NCBI GenBank assembly: GCA_043822065.1
Contig: JBDRCC010000007.1
Span: forward strand, 62,001-126,000
DNA length: 64,000 nt
Reading direction: 5' to 3'
DNA from: JBDRCC01 sp043822065 [NCBI: archaeon]
GTDB taxonomy: Archaea > Undinarchaeota > CAZHTU01
Shown here in pieces: positions 34,098 through 43,418 of this stretch (positions are counted from its first letter, which is position 1; every line of letters begins with the position of its first letter). Both the position numbers and the translations under genes were made by a program. The notes beneath the pieces were generated by a model. It was not told where the DNA came from. It did no database searches and saw only the letters and a list, made by a program, of their open reading frames with translations.

Positions 34098-35312
34098 ATG
34101 ACCCAGCCGGACGTTAGCATCGGTCTGGTAGGTCACATTGACCACGGCAAAACAACACTTACCGAAGCCCTAAGCGGCGTTTGGACCGATACTCATTCTG
34201 AAGAGCTAAAAAAAGGCATAACAATCAAGCTAGGCTACGCAGACACTACGTTCTACAAATGCAAAAAGTGCGACGCGCCCGTCTGCTACTCTCCGACCAA
34301 GAAGTGCGAGGCGTGCGGCGGCGTGTGTGATGCAGTGCGGACAATATCCTTTGTCGATGCCCCTGGGCACGAGACGCTCATGGCGACAATGCTGTCCGGT
34401 GCCGCGATAATGGACGGCGCAGTCCTTGTCATAGCTGCGAACGAGCCCTGCCCGTCGCCGCAGACGAAGGAGCACCTAATGGCGCTCGACATCATCGGCA
34501 AGGAGAAGGTAGTTATAGTCCAGAACAAAATCGACCTTGTTACCAAGGAGCAGGCTATGGAGAACTACAAGCAGATAAAGGCGTTCGTGAAGGGCACCGT
34601 TGCTGAGAACTCCCCTATAATCCCAATCTCAGCCCAAAAGCGGCAGAACATCGATGCAGTCATAATGGCAATCGAGACGCACATCCCCACCCCGAAGCGG
34701 GATGTGAAGTCCCCTCCAAAAATGCTCATCGCAAGGAGCTTTGACATAAACAAGCCAGGCACGAAGCCGAAAGACCTAAAGGGCGGCGTGCTCGGCGGCG
34801 CGCTTATTGCCGGCGAGCTGAAAGTCGGGCAGACAATAGAGATACTTCCCGGCGTGAAGCTCGGCGAAGGCAAGTGGCAGCCGGTAGAGACGGAAATTGA
34901 CACGCTCTTTGCCTCAGGCAAGCCCCAGTCATCGGTGCACGCCGGCGGCTCAATAGGCATTGGGACCAAGCTTGACCCTGCCATGACGCGGTCAGACAAC
35001 CTCTCCGGCAACCTGCTTGGCATTAAGACAAAGCTCCCGCCGCTCAGGACCGAACTTGACCTAAAGCCATCTCTCCTGAAAAAAGTAATCGGGCTCAAGG
35101 ACGAGATTGACGTTGCACCTATCCGGACCAATGAGCCACTTATGCTGACCGTAGGCTGCACAATAACTGTGGGCGTAACTGTGAAGGCTGACAAAAACTC
35201 AATCAAGCTGAAGCTGAAGCTCCCCGTCTGCGCTGAAAAGGGCGACCGGGTAGTCATCTCGCGGCAGATTGAGCACAGGTGGCGGCTCGTTGGATACGGA
35301 ACGATACTATGA
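34098..35312 (+). CDS. eif2g: Translation initiation factor aIF2 subunit gamma
   Basis: 404 residues. G1 GHIDHGKT (residues 12-19), a zinc knuckle CKKC-x-CEAC (about residues 55-75), G3 DAPGHE and G4 NKID. It binds Met-tRNAi as part of aIF2. The gene pair S6e-aIF2-gamma is conserved in archaea. Overlaps the EamA-like gene by four bases. Confidence 0.95.
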   Translation: MTQPDVSIGLVGHIDHGKTTLTEALSGVWTDTHSEELKKGITIKLGYADTTFYKCKKCDAPVCYSPTKKCEACGGVCDAVRTISFVDAPGHETLMATMLSGAAIMDGAVLVIAANEPCPSPQTKEHLMALDIIGKEKVVIVQNKIDLVTKEQAMENYKQIKAFVKGTVAENSPIIPISAQKRQNIDAVIMAIETHIPTPKRDVKSPPKMLIARSFDINKPGTKPKDLKGGVLGGALIAGELKVGQTIEILPGVKLGEGKWQPVETEIDTLFASGKPQSSVHAGGSIGIGTKLDPAMTRSDNLSGNLLGIKTKLPPLRTELDLKPSLLKKVIGLKDEIDVAPIRTNEPLMLTVGCTITVGVTVKADKNSIKLKLKLPVCAEKGDRVVISRQIEHRWRLVGYGTIL

Positions 35313-35725
35313 ACTGGCAGATATATGCTATACTCTCCTTAGTCCTCCTTGGTGCGTTCTACACGAGCATGAAGTTCGCCTTAGCGGCTGGCATAAACCC
35401 ACAGCTTGCTGCAGTTGTCCTGCAATTTGCTGCGCTTGTATCGGTCGGGATTTATTTCATAGCCAACCGGGCTAGCATCCCGCTCCAGTACACCCAGACA
35501 AGCCTCACGTATGCTGTCCTTGCAGGGGTGTTCGTCGGCGCTGCCAACCTGGTGCTTTACCTTGCACTCAGCAGCGGGCCGGTCTCAAAAATAAGCCCAA
35601 TAACCGGGATGGCCGTAATGATACCTGCTGTAGTCGGCATCCTTTACTTCAAGGAGCCCGCCAGCCTTAAGGTAATGGCTGGGCTTCTCTGCGCCGTTGC
35701 AGGCATTCTGCTCCTCTCTACATAG
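35309..35725 (+). CDS. Half-size EamA/DMT transporter-like membrane protein
   Basis: 138 residues and four or five membrane helices, one EamA repeat instead of the usual two. The end [24 protein letters not shown] is a typical EamA repeat end. Such halves may dimerise to form a transporter. The ATG overlaps aIF2-gamma by four bases and the stop abuts the PIN gene, so it is embedded in the translation operon. Confidence 0.75.
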   Translation: MNWQIYAILSLVLLGAFYTSMKFALAAGINPQLAAVVLQFAALVSVGIYFIANRASIPLQYTQTSLTYAVLAGVFVGAANLVLYLALSSGPVSKISPITGMAVMIPAVVGILYFKEPASLKVMAGLLCAVAGILLLST

Positions 35726-36103
35726 ATGGTGAAGCTACTACTAGACACAAACTTTCTCATGGTGCCTTTCCAGTTCGGGGTGGACATCTATTCTGAGTTC
35801 GACAGGATACTCCACGAGCCGTATACCATGTTTACCATCACTGCGGTGGAAGACGAGCTGGTCCGGCTTTCAAAGACCAAGCCCGCAGCAGCAGCCGCGC
35901 TGAAATTAGCAAAACTTAAAAAGGTGCGCATTATTCAGAATCCAGCAGATTCTCCGCAAGGGACAGACCCAAAAATCCTGGCTGCCGCGGAGTCAGAGGG
36001 TGCGGCGGTATGCACCAATGACTCTGCCCTCCGGAGGCAGGCTCGGGTGAAGGGCCTGAGGGTCATAACCCTTCGGCAGATGTCGCATTTAGTGGAGGCA
36101 TAA
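35726..36103 (+). CDS. PIN domain ribonuclease (VapC9/Fcf1-like)
   Basis: 125 residues: LLLDTNFLM with the first acidic residue, E42-43 region (VEDELVRL), DPKILAAAE and TNDSALRR near residue 98, which together form the PIN metal site. In archaea this PIN protein is linked to aIF2-gamma and rRNA processing rather than to a toxin. There is no antitoxin beside it. Abuts both neighbours. Confidence 0.85.
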   Translation: MVKLLLDTNFLMVPFQFGVDIYSEFDRILHEPYTMFTITAVEDELVRLSKTKPAAAAALKLAKLKKVRIIQNPADSPQGTDPKILAAAESEGAAVCTNDSALRRQARVKGLRVITLRQMSHLVEA

Positions 36104-36621
36104 TGGCAAAATCACAGAAGAACCCTGAAAAATGGCCAGAATCCGTGGAGGTAGTCGTCACTATGCCTAAGGGCTCAAGGAACAGGTACTCTGTCCTTAA
36201 GTCTGCGGTCAAGGTCGAAAAGGTTTTCCCCCTCCCAAGCGTTGTCGAAACCGGGTTCATCTCCGGCACAGAGTCTGATGACGGAAACCCCTTAACAGCA
36301 TTTGTCCTGGTGGATGAGCCAACCTTCCCTGGCTGCATAATCTCTGCGAGGCCAGTCGGCGTTTTGAAGCTTGCAAAAAAGGACATGTACATTGACCTAA
36401 TCCTGCTGGTCCCCACTGCAGACCGGAGGTACGATTCGATCACGGAGCTGGAGGATGTCCAGGAGAGCGTAAAGAAGGACATTTCCAACTGGTTCCTTGG
36501 CGTCTCAAAAATGCTTGTTGCGCCGCTCGATACCGCGCCAGCCATCCAGGGCTGGGTGGGTTCGGCTCAAGCCAAAAACTCTATAAAGCATGCCGCGGAT
36601 TTATTCAAGCGACGTCATTAG
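36103..36621 (+). CDS. Family I pyrophosphatase-like protein, likely inactive
   Basis: 172 residues with the fold outline of soluble family I inorganic pyrophosphatase: VETGFI, ESDDGNPLTAFVLV, GCIISARPVGVLKL, RYDSITELEDV. Compared with E. coli PPase the DGDPxD box is DGNPLT (D67 to N, D70 to T), and the E20, K29, E31, R43 and Y55 positions appear changed to V/T, R, S, K and F. Catalysis by the usual metal-ion mechanism seems unlikely. Placed beside rpoE' and PIN. Confidence 0.7.
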   Translation: MAKSQKNPEKWPESVEVVVTMPKGSRNRYSVLKSAVKVEKVFPLPSVVETGFISGTESDDGNPLTAFVLVDEPTFPGCIISARPVGVLKLAKKDMYIDLILLVPTADRRYDSITELEDVQESVKKDISNWFLGVSKMLVAPLDTAPAIQGWVGSAQAKNSIKHAADLFKRRH

Positions 36622-36629
36622 GTGTTACT

Positions 36630-37289
36630 ATGTATGAACTAGTTACAGTACAGGATAACGTAAGGGTTCCGCCAGACAAGTTTGGCACCGACCTGAAGGG
36701 CACGATAATAAGCGTGCTGAAGCGCCAGTACGAGGGCTACCTTAACAAGGACCTCGGGCTCGTCGTCAGCGTGGCTGACGTTGACACAATCGGCGAGGGC
36801 GAGATACGCCCTGGCGACGGAAGCGCATACTATGACACAGTCTTCAAGATACTCACATTCAAGCCGGAGATGAACGAGCTCGTCCTCGGGAAAGTGATAG
36901 AAATCGTCGAGTTCGGCGCGTTCGTAACATTGGGTGCGATTGACGGCCTCATTCACGTTTCACAGGTCACGGACGACTTCCTTTCATATGACGACAAGGG
37001 CAGGCGCCTCGTCGGCAAGGAGAGCAAGAAGTCAGTCAGCGAGGGGGACTTCCTCCGCGCGAGGATTGTCGCACTCTCAATGAAAAAGTCACAGAGCCAG
37101 AAAGTAGGGCTCACCATGCGCCAGAGCGGGCTTGGCAAGCTCCAGTGGATTGAGGAGGAGCGGAAGAAGGCGAGCAAGGAAAAGGCAGCGCCAGCCGAAA
37201 CGAAGGATAAGCCAAAAGACAAGGCAAAGGACAAGCCGAAGGAGAAGCCGAAAGAGAAGGCTAAAGACTCCCCAAAGGGGAAGAAATGA
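36630..37289 (+). CDS. rpoE1: DNA-directed RNA polymerase subunit E' (Rpb7)
   Basis: 219 residues. The first 80 residues form the Rpb7 tip (VRVPPDKFGTDLKGTIISVLKRQYEGYL) and residues 80-170 an S1/OB domain (VVEFGAFVTLGAIDGLIHVSQ pattern). The last 45 residues form a K/D/P/E-rich tail that archaeal RpoE' usually lacks. Works as the stalk with RpoF. Start ATG 36630, overlap with Spt4 four bases. Confidence 0.93.
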   Translation: MYELVTVQDNVRVPPDKFGTDLKGTIISVLKRQYEGYLNKDLGLVVSVADVDTIGEGEIRPGDGSAYYDTVFKILTFKPEMNELVLGKVIEIVEFGAFVTLGAIDGLIHVSQVTDDFLSYDDKGRRLVGKESKKSVSEGDFLRARIVALSMKKSQSQKVGLTMRQSGLGKLQWIEEERKKASKEKAAPAETKDKPKDKAKDKPKEKPKEKAKDSPKGKK

Positions 37290-37468
37290 TTAAGGCATGC
37301 AAGAACTGCCACGTGCTCACCGAAGAGTCAGTATGCCCAGTTTGCAAGTCGCAGGAGTTCAGCCCGAAGTGGAAGGGCTTCATCACAGTCATTGACGCCG
37401 ACAGGTCAGAGGCGGCAAAGCGCATGGGCGTTACAATGCCCGGCAAATATGCATTAAAGATTGGTTAA
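37286..37468 (+). CDS. spt4: Transcription elongation factor Spt4 (RpoE'')
   Basis: 60 residues with a zinc finger C-x2-C (CKNC) and CPVC and the KWKGFITVIDADRSEAAKRMGV segment. It partners Spt5/NusG as a polymerase processivity factor. Its start overlaps rpoE' by four bases, and S24e begins immediately after. Confidence 0.93.
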   Translation: MIKACKNCHVLTEESVCPVCKSQEFSPKWKGFITVIDADRSEAAKRMGVTMPGKYALKIG

Positions 37469-37469
37469 A

Positions 37470-37946
37470 ATGGAGCTACAGATAACTAACAAAAAGGAAA
37501 ACAAGCTGCTGAACAGGACCGAAATTGAAGGCACGGTAACGTTCGACGCGGCAATACCTGCGAAATCCGAGGTAAGCACAAAAATCTCCGCCACCCTTGG
37601 CGGAGACAAGAACCTTGTTGTTTTGGACCACATCTACCCCCAGTTTGGGGCAAGGCAGGCAAGGATAATCGCCAAAGTCTACAAGGACAAGAAATCACTC
37701 GACGCTTATGAGCCAAAGCCAAAGGCGGCAGCCCCGAAGAAGGAGGGCGCGCCAGCCGAAAAGCCGGCAGAAGCCAAGGCAGAGGCCCCAAAACAGGAAG
37801 CGCCCGCTGAGAAGTCGGCAGAAGCGAAAAAGGATGCTCCCACGGCGGAAGCTCCAAAACAGGAAACCCCTGCTGAAAAGCCGCCGGAGAAGAAAACCGA
37901 GGCTCCAAAGGCGGAAGCCCCAGCGGAGAAAAAGGAGGCTAAATAA
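37470..37946 (+). CDS. rps24e: 30S ribosomal protein S24e
   Basis: 158 residues. The core (about residues 1-85) is S24e: [19 protein letters not shown] and [18 protein letters not shown]. The other 70 residues are a repetitive tail of [20 protein letters not shown] units. I chose the ATG at 37470 over a TTG at 37461. One-base gap after Spt4. Confidence 0.93.
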   Translation: MELQITNKKENKLLNRTEIEGTVTFDAAIPAKSEVSTKISATLGGDKNLVVLDHIYPQFGARQARIIAKVYKDKKSLDAYEPKPKAAAPKKEGAPAEKPAEAKAEAPKQEAPAEKSAEAKKDAPTAEAPKQETPAEKPPEKKTEAPKAEAPAEKKEAK

Positions 37947-38143
37947 TGGCTGAAGACAAGAAAGGCGGAAGCAAGAAGTCAAAGTCTGAAAAGTGGAAAT
38001 TCTACAAGGTCGAGGGCGACCAGGTCTTACGGACAAAGAAGTCATGCCCCCGCTGCGGCCCGGGCGTGTACCTTGCAGAGCACAAGAACAGGATGACCTG
38101 CGGCAAGTGCAACTACACAGAATTCAAGGCCAAAAACCAATAA
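37946..38143 (+). CDS. rps27ae: 30S ribosomal protein S27ae
   Basis: 65 residues with a four-cysteine zinc ribbon [22 protein letters not shown]. Archaeal S27ae without ubiquitin. TAATG overlap of one base with S24e, and last gene of the infB operon. Confidence 0.93.
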   Translation: MAEDKKGGSKKSKSEKWKFYKVEGDQVLRTKKSCPRCGPGVYLAEHKNRMTCGKCNYTEFKAKNQ

Positions 38144-38204
38144 AGTTTTATATTCTGCCACTACTACCTTATTAACTCCTACGCGGAGTGCACCCTTCGG
38201 CTTT

Positions 38205-38329
38205 GGGGCTGTGGGGTAGGCAGGCATCCTGGCTGGCTCCAGTCTCTAGAAATTCACGAGCCTTCGGGCGATGATGAAAGAATGGAGCGAGGATACCAGC
38301 AGATTCGGGTTCAAATCCCGACAGCCCCA
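38205..38329 (+). tRNA. tRNA-Trp (CCA) with intron
   Basis: Exons: acceptor GGGGCTG/CAGCCCC, anticodon stem GCTGG/CCAGC, anticodon CCA at 38239-38241, T stem TCGGG/CCCGA, A73 at 38329, with CCA encoded at 38330-38332. A likely intron of 52 nt (38243-38294) follows G37. It begins TCTCTAG and ends GAGGAT and can pair TCCA with TGGA around the splice region. Exact splice points are inferred. Confidence 0.9.
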
Positions 38330-38341
38330 CCACTCCCTATC

Positions 38342-38364
38342 CCTTTCTTTTAAGAAAAGAAAGG
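38342..38364. terminator. Perfect 10-bp hairpin after tRNA-Trp
   Basis: CCTTTCTTTT-AAG-AAAAGAAAGG, a 10-pair stem with three-base loop. It follows tRNA-Trp and the S27ae operon and may end transcription. The region 38365-38449 shows no gene. Confidence 0.45.
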
Positions 38365-38449
38365 TCTAAGGGTCACCCCAAAGAAAAACATAGACAATAC
38401 CAAAAGAAAACTACTCTAGGATTCGCTCCGCTCATAATATTAGTAGCAT

Positions 38450-39196
38450 ATGAAGCCGCCTGACAAACTTATACAAACGGACAAAAGTGAAAGAGATGAG
38501 TTTGGACTTTTTGAGAAATACGCCGACCTCAGGGAAAAGAAGGTAATTGAGATTGGGTGCGGGTATGGTAAATACACGGTCCGCCTTGCGCCTCTTGTCA
38601 AGTCGATTTCCGCGATAGACATGTCCGAAAAGGAGCTTGCGAGGGCTATTGCAATTACCCCCGAGCGGCTCAAGTCGAAGATTCAGTACAAGCACGTGTC
38701 TGCGGCCGACCTTCCATTCGCGGACGCGTCTTTTGATACTGCATTTCTTGCGTTTGTCTTCCATGAAATCCCCCACGAGGAGCAGGAGAAAGCTTTAGCT
38801 GAGATTCTCAGGGTCCTTAAGCCAGGCGGGCAGGCCGTCCTAATCGACCCGACCCCTTACTCGCCGTTCCATAAATTCGTCCGGATTTTCAAGCCGGAAG
38901 AGGACCACGGCTGGAGGGTGGAGCGCTCGAATGCGAGGATTGTCCAGGCTGTTGAGCAGGGCATGTTCAAAAAGGAGCAGGCACTGGAATTCCACAAGAC
39001 TTTTGAGTACGAAAGCAGGGATGCTGCATACACTGCAATTCTCGGTAACTGGGCGCGGGTTGCAACTCCGAAAGATAACTCAGAGCGGGAGGTGTGGAAA
39101 CGGAAGATTGACGCTATACTGGGTGACGCCATAAAGCAGCAACCAGTCCGCCTCTATGAGCACTGCCAGCTGATAACTCTAAGAAAGCTTAAATAA
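38450..39196 (+). CDS. Class I SAM-dependent methyltransferase
   Basis: 248 residues. VIEIGCGYGKYTVRL (residues 30-44) is the SAM-binding motif, with AIDMSEKEL and FDTAFLAFVFHEIPHEE, as in UbiE/Methyltransf_11. Substrate unknown. First gene after the S27ae/tRNA-Trp unit. Confidence 0.85.
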   Translation: MKPPDKLIQTDKSERDEFGLFEKYADLREKKVIEIGCGYGKYTVRLAPLVKSISAIDMSEKELARAIAITPERLKSKIQYKHVSAADLPFADASFDTAFLAFVFHEIPHEEQEKALAEILRVLKPGGQAVLIDPTPYSPFHKFVRIFKPEEDHGWRVERSNARIVQAVEQGMFKKEQALEFHKTFEYESRDAAYTAILGNWARVATPKDNSEREVWKRKIDAILGDAIKQQPVRLYEHCQLITLRKLK

Positions 39197-39217
39197 TGCA
39201 TAATCGAATACTTAGGC

Positions 39218-40066
39218 ATGGGTTACGCCCTTTATTTTGACAAGAGCGCCTGGAAAAATAACTGTGTTACAGTATATCCTGTCTGTAAGGACAAACAGTG
39301 TGACGCCCCTGCTGGCGAGCTCTGTAAGCTCTTTGCAAGCGAGGTAATTGATGGCGTGAGTATAGGGCAAATCAGTTACTTGACGTTTTTTGGCCCTGTA
39401 CAACCTGGTAAGTCAGAGCCGACGAGCATGACGTTTACCTGTCCAAAGTATTCTTCTGGCATCTCTTGCGCACATTTTCTTCAGCAGGAAGGGTGGGAAT
39501 GGTTTGCGAGACGGGCAGGCATAAGCCCCTTCGACTATAATCGCGGCGACCAAGGTGATGGCCGACCTACTGCGCCTTTCTATTGCAACAGCTTTGATTC
39601 TAATCATAAGCAGGAGATGAAAATCGCAGTAAACCCCCATTCCAATTTAGAGCATTACATCCTTGCGGGGTTTTGGCTGGCTAATCCAGCCCTGAAGCAG
39701 TACCTTGTGTCCAAGTATCACACCGAGGACCTAGAATTTTCCATGGTCGAGGAAACCTCGGCGGAGCTAACTGGGAAGTTTTTTGAGGATAACAGGCGTA
39801 AAGTAAAAAAGATTGCCAAGCTCCAGGGTGCCAGTGATGGCTCCAATAGATGCCCTGGAGTCCGTAATGTTGAAGACTACAAAGCAGAGATATACTCACA
39901 TGGTATTATCAACAACAAAGAAATTAATGCCTGTGGCTTCATGCTCTCTGAGCTGCCGCGGATGTCAGGCTGTTATGGCAAGGTTTATACTAATAACGTC
40001 GAAACCCGTTGCGGTGGGAATTACAAAACAAAATCTAAAATGCGGCTGATTTGCAGCAAAGCCTAA
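39218..40066 (+). CDS. Hypothetical protein, cysteine-rich, 282 aa
   Basis: 282 residues and about a dozen cysteines, with no signal peptide or membrane segment. Starts MGYALYFDKSAWKNNCVTVY. Base use is visibly richer in A+T than the surrounding genes. I recognise no family, and nothing around it suggests a role. Confidence 0.55.
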   Translation: MGYALYFDKSAWKNNCVTVYPVCKDKQCDAPAGELCKLFASEVIDGVSIGQISYLTFFGPVQPGKSEPTSMTFTCPKYSSGISCAHFLQQEGWEWFARRAGISPFDYNRGDQGDGRPTAPFYCNSFDSNHKQEMKIAVNPHSNLEHYILAGFWLANPALKQYLVSKYHTEDLEFSMVEETSAELTGKFFEDNRRKVKKIAKLQGASDGSNRCPGVRNVEDYKAEIYSHGIINNKEINACGFMLSELPRMSGCYGKVYTNNVETRCGGNYKTKSKMRLICSKA

Positions 40067-40077
40067 GCAAAAGTAAA

Positions 40078-40086
40078 TATTATATA
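40078..40086 (+). promoter_or_regulatory. TATA box of hppA
   Basis: ATTATATAC is about 40 nt before ATG 40124. A GGGGGTTAA sequence before the start may serve as Shine-Dalgarno. Confidence 0.5.
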
Positions 40087-40123
40087 CCGTCTGCTTTTAG
40101 TAGAGCACAAGGGGGTTAACCTA

Positions 40124-42094
40124 ATGGAATACTTTGCATACACACCGATTGCAGGGCTCCTCGCCATAGTCTTTGCGGGGTACCTGTCTTACATGGTTCT
40201 GAAAAAGGAGGAGGGCACTCAGAAGATGAGCGAGCTTTCCCATGCAATTCAGGAGGGCGCACTGGCTTACTTGACGCGGCAGTACAAAACACTGGCAGTC
40301 TTCATAGCAATTGTTGCAGTAATATTCGCGTATGCATTGTCGCCCATTGTCGCATTAGTATACCTTATAGGGACCCTTTGCTCAATCGCCGCAGGATTCA
40401 TAGGCATGTACGTCGCTACAAGGGCGAACACCAGGACGACAAACGCCGCGAGGACGAGCCTAAATTCCGCCCTCCAGATTGCATTCCGGGGCGGCTCTGT
40501 GATGGGAATGTCCGTCGTTGGGCTAAGCCTATTGGGGATTGGCGTGACCTTCTATGTCTTTAGGGACATACAGGTGGTCACCGGCTTCGCATTCGGTGCG
40601 AGCTCAATCGCACTTTTCGCCAGGGTCGGCGGGGGAATATTCACCAAAGCAGCTGACGTAGGTGCAGACCTCGTTGGCAAGATTGAGGCCCACATACCAG
40701 AGGACGATCCGAGGAATGCCGCAGTAATCGCAGACAATGTCGGCGACAACGTAGGCGACGTCGCAGGTATGGGCGCAGACCTGTTCGAATCATATTCCGG
40801 CTCAATAATCTCTGCTGTGGTGCTTGGCTCTACTGCAATGGTTATCGGGCAGTTCGGGGTAAACTCCGTTTTCTTCCCATTCTCGATAGCCATCATGGGC
40901 GTGCTTGCATCGATAGCTGGTGTCTTTGTAGTCCGGACAAAAGAGGGTGCAGACCCCCAGAAGGTTCTTAACAACGCAACATTCTCAAGTGCGATAATCC
41001 TGGCAATCGGCGCGTACTTCCTCTCCAGATACCTCCTTCACAGCATTAGCCCGTTTATCGCCGTGGTCGCAGGGCTTGTTGCGGGAGTAGTCATCGGCCT
41101 GCTTACCGAATACTACACGTCAGCGGACTACAAATATGTCAAGGCGATAGCCAAAGCCGCCGAAACCGGCGCTGGCACAAATGTCATTCAGGGAATCGCC
41201 GTCGGCATGCAGAGCACCGCGCTTCCTGTGCTCTCAATCTGCGCAGCTATCCTGCTGTCCTACCATGTCGCAGGAATATACGGCATTGCAATGGCCGCGG
41301 TCGGAATGCTTTCCATAACCGGGATTGTTGTTGCGGTCGACTCGTACGGCCCGATTGCAGACAACGCTGGCGGGATTGCAGAGATGGCCGGGCTCCCGAA
41401 GTCCGTCCGGGCAAGGACAGACAAGCTCGACGCACTTGGCAACACGACAGCCGCAATCTCAAAGGGATTTGCCATCGGCTCTGCCGCGCTTACCGCACTC
41501 GCGCTGTTCATAGCGTTCGCACAGACTGCAAACATCAGCGTGATAAGCGTGCTGGACCCGACCGTCCTTGTCGGAATGCTCATTGGAGGCATCCTGCCAT
41601 TCGTCTTCAGCTCAATGGCTATGAAGGCGGTGGGAAACGCCGCATTCGAGATAATCGAGGAGGTCAGGCGCCAGTTCAGAGAGATAAAAGGCCTGATGGA
41701 AGGAAAGACAAAGCCTGACTACGCCAGATGTGTTGACATATGCACAAAGTCCGCACTACGCGAGATGATTGCGCCCGGTGCGATGGCTGTTCTTGCCCCC
41801 CTTGCAATGGGCTTCCTCCTTGGCAAGGAGGCGCTCGGCGGCATGCTTGCCGGCGCTACAGTCACCGGCGTCATGCTAGCAATATTCATGGCAAACGCCG
41901 GCGGAGCCTGGGACAACGCCAAGAAGTACATCGAATCCGGGCACCTTGGCGGAAAGGGGACGCCAACACACGATGCCGCCATAGTCGGCGACACAGTCGG
42001 CGACCCGTTCAAGGACACAGCAGGGCCATCGCTGAACATCCTAATCAAGCTGATGGCTGTAATCGCCCTCCTGGCGGCGCCTCTGCTGGCTTAG
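40124..42094 (+). CDS. hppA: Membrane-bound pyrophosphatase, K+-dependent type
   Basis: 656 residues and about 16 membrane helices. Signature segments: [43 protein letters not shown] and the C-terminal [19 protein letters not shown]. At the K+ signature [16 protein letters not shown] (near residue 440) the key position is alanine, as in K+-dependent enzymes; K+-independent ones have lysine. It hydrolyses PPi to pump H+ or Na+; which ion cannot be read here with certainty. Confidence 0.95.
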   Translation: MEYFAYTPIAGLLAIVFAGYLSYMVLKKEEGTQKMSELSHAIQEGALAYLTRQYKTLAVFIAIVAVIFAYALSPIVALVYLIGTLCSIAAGFIGMYVATRANTRTTNAARTSLNSALQIAFRGGSVMGMSVVGLSLLGIGVTFYVFRDIQVVTGFAFGASSIALFARVGGGIFTKAADVGADLVGKIEAHIPEDDPRNAAVIADNVGDNVGDVAGMGADLFESYSGSIISAVVLGSTAMVIGQFGVNSVFFPFSIAIMGVLASIAGVFVVRTKEGADPQKVLNNATFSSAIILAIGAYFLSRYLLHSISPFIAVVAGLVAGVVIGLLTEYYTSADYKYVKAIAKAAETGAGTNVIQGIAVGMQSTALPVLSICAAILLSYHVAGIYGIAMAAVGMLSITGIVVAVDSYGPIADNAGGIAEMAGLPKSVRARTDKLDALGNTTAAISKGFAIGSAALTALALFIAFAQTANISVISVLDPTVLVGMLIGGILPFVFSSMAMKAVGNAAFEIIEEVRRQFREIKGLMEGKTKPDYARCVDICTKSALREMIAPGAMAVLAPLAMGFLLGKEALGGMLAGATVTGVMLAIFMANAGGAWDNAKKYIESGHLGGKGTPTHDAAIVGDTVGDPFKDTAGPSLNILIKLMAVIALLAAPLLA

Positions 42095-42155
42095 AAAAAA
42101 CTATTAAAACAGCAGAAAACTAAGGCTGGATACTGCCAAGTCTTTCAGCCATTTT

Positions 42156-42226
42156 GCGGTGGTGATGTAGTCGCAGCATTCGAGCCTTCCAAGCTCGCCG
42201 CCCGGGTTCAAATCCCGGCCGCCGCA
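42156..42226 (+). tRNA. tRNA-Gly (TCC)
   Basis: Acceptor GCGGTGG/CCGCCGC, anticodon stem CGAGC/GCTCG with loop CTTCCAA (anticodon TCC), T stem CCGGG/CCCGG and A73. CCA is not encoded (CTCC follows). Confidence 0.94.
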
Positions 42227-42232
42227 CTCCTT

Positions 42233-42856
42233 TTACAGATAATACGACGGGTCTGCAACCCGATCCATGTTTGGGTCTATCTTGCGCTCGGTGTACTCTT
42301 TGGCGTAGTCTATAAGTTCTTCTAAGAAGTTTATCTCTGTGTCCACTCTCTTGATAAACGCCTTTGGCGCCCCCGTCTCTAAGAGCTTAATGTGCAATTT
42401 TGACTTAAGGTAAAGCCCAAACCCAAAACTGTTCTGTATGGCCCTTACGTCCTTTTCAGCATATTCACCCGAATCCATGAACTCGCCGATATCCTTCAAA
42501 AGCTTTTGCATGACCGTGACATCCGCAAGGAAAAACTGGGCGCCCCGCAAGAGGGTTTCTACTGCGGCGTAAATCCCGCCCTTTGGGATTGTATGCCTTT
42601 CTGTTTTTGATATTCTCACGACCGAATCCTCTCTAAGGTAGGCGAGCGTGTCCTCCACGTTCTTCGCCCGCTTCTCTATCCCCCCACGGTAGTCCTTCTC
42701 GTTTAGGTATGCAAGGTCATCTATCCAGCCCTCGAACAGCCTCTTGAGATAGGGCGGCAGCTCGGCAACCCGCCGGATATCCTCGTACGGGCGTCTGGCG
42801 AAATCCTCCAGGCCATTAGTCAACCCAATCTTCGGTGCTGAGAGCGACGGCGACAT
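42233..42856 (-). CDS. Hypothetical protein, 207 aa
   Basis: Soluble and helical, with no known domain. It starts MSPSLSAPKIGLTNG and the ATG at 42856 is chosen because a minus-strand TATA-like box lies at about 42880-42893; a longer frame to 42994 would run into the ICMT-like gene. Ends six bases after tRNA-Gly in the other direction. Confidence 0.5.
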   Translation of the reverse strand: MSPSLSAPKIGLTNGLEDFARRPYEDIRRVAELPPYLKRLFEGWIDDLAYLNEKDYRGGIEKRAKNVEDTLAYLREDSVVRISKTERHTIPKGGIYAAVETLLRGAQFFLADVTVMQKLLKDIGEFMDSGEYAEKDVRAIQNSFGFGLYLKSKLHIKLLETGAPKAFIKRVDTEINFLEELIDYAKEYTERKIDPNMDRVADPSYYL

Positions 42857-42891
42857 AAAGAAAATATTGCAGGCGGAGTATTTATATCTAG

Positions 42892-43395
42892 CTAAATAAT
42901 GGTCTTTTTCCTGTACGCAGCCCAGTCCTTTTTGTACCTCACTGCAAGATACTTCTCTTCCTGGAGCGTCCAGTAGAGCATGAAGCCTATCCAAATGGGC
43001 GAAGTATAGAGCGCCATCATGCTTCCAAATACCATCGGCACGCCTGCCACCATGAGTATTGAGCCATAGTATGTCGGGTGGCGCACGAGCTTGTAGATGC
43101 CGCTTGTTATCAGCTTCTTCGGATCCCTGAATGGTATATGGGTGTAGCTCAAGACTACCAAAAGTATGCCAACCGTGCCGAGCAATGTGCCAGCGTCCTG
43201 CATGAGCGCGCTTCCGCCCTTCGTGCTGTCAAAAAACACCATTGCGAACCAGGCAATCCAGCCGCCGAAGACAACGTACTTGACGTTCTTGTCGTACCTG
43301 GCGGACGGGTTTCCTGTGTGCTCCTGCCTGTGGTAATAGGCGTGTACGCAGTAGCATGCCAGGCAGACTGCGAATGCGGCGTAGAACAGCATCAT
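42892..43395 (-). CDS. Isoprenylcysteine carboxyl methyltransferase-like membrane protein
   Basis: 167 residues with four or five membrane helices. GIYKLVRHPTYYGSIL and EEKYLAVRYKKDWAAYRKKT are the ICMT/PEMT SAM-binding signature, GxYxxxRHP...EE. Substrate unknown; often lipids or small molecules in prokaryotes. It follows the NSUN gene by 23 bases on the minus strand. Confidence 0.8.
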   Translation of the reverse strand: MMLFYAAFAVCLACYCVHAYYHRQEHTGNPSARYDKNVKYVVFGGWIAWFAMVFFDSTKGGSALMQDAGTLLGTVGILLVVLSYTHIPFRDPKKLITSGIYKLVRHPTYYGSILMVAGVPMVFGSMMALYTSPIWIGFMLYWTLQEEKYLAVRYKKDWAAYRKKTII

Positions 43396-43418
43396 GTCCT
43401 AACTAAAAAACAGGATTA

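Noticed and set aside
34565-35257. A 230-codon frame opposite aIF2-gamma
   Set aside because: It is antisense to a highly conserved gene and is Ser/Thr/Pro-rich noise, as expected from the complement of that codon use.
35726-36103. PIN protein as a VapC toxin
   Set aside because: There is no antitoxin gene beside it, and its position after aIF2-gamma is the conserved archaeal arrangement of an RNA-processing PIN protein.
38243-38294. Box C/D guide RNA in the tRNA-Trp intron
   Set aside because: ATGATGA resembles box C, but no box D (CTGA) is found and the intron is about half the usual length.
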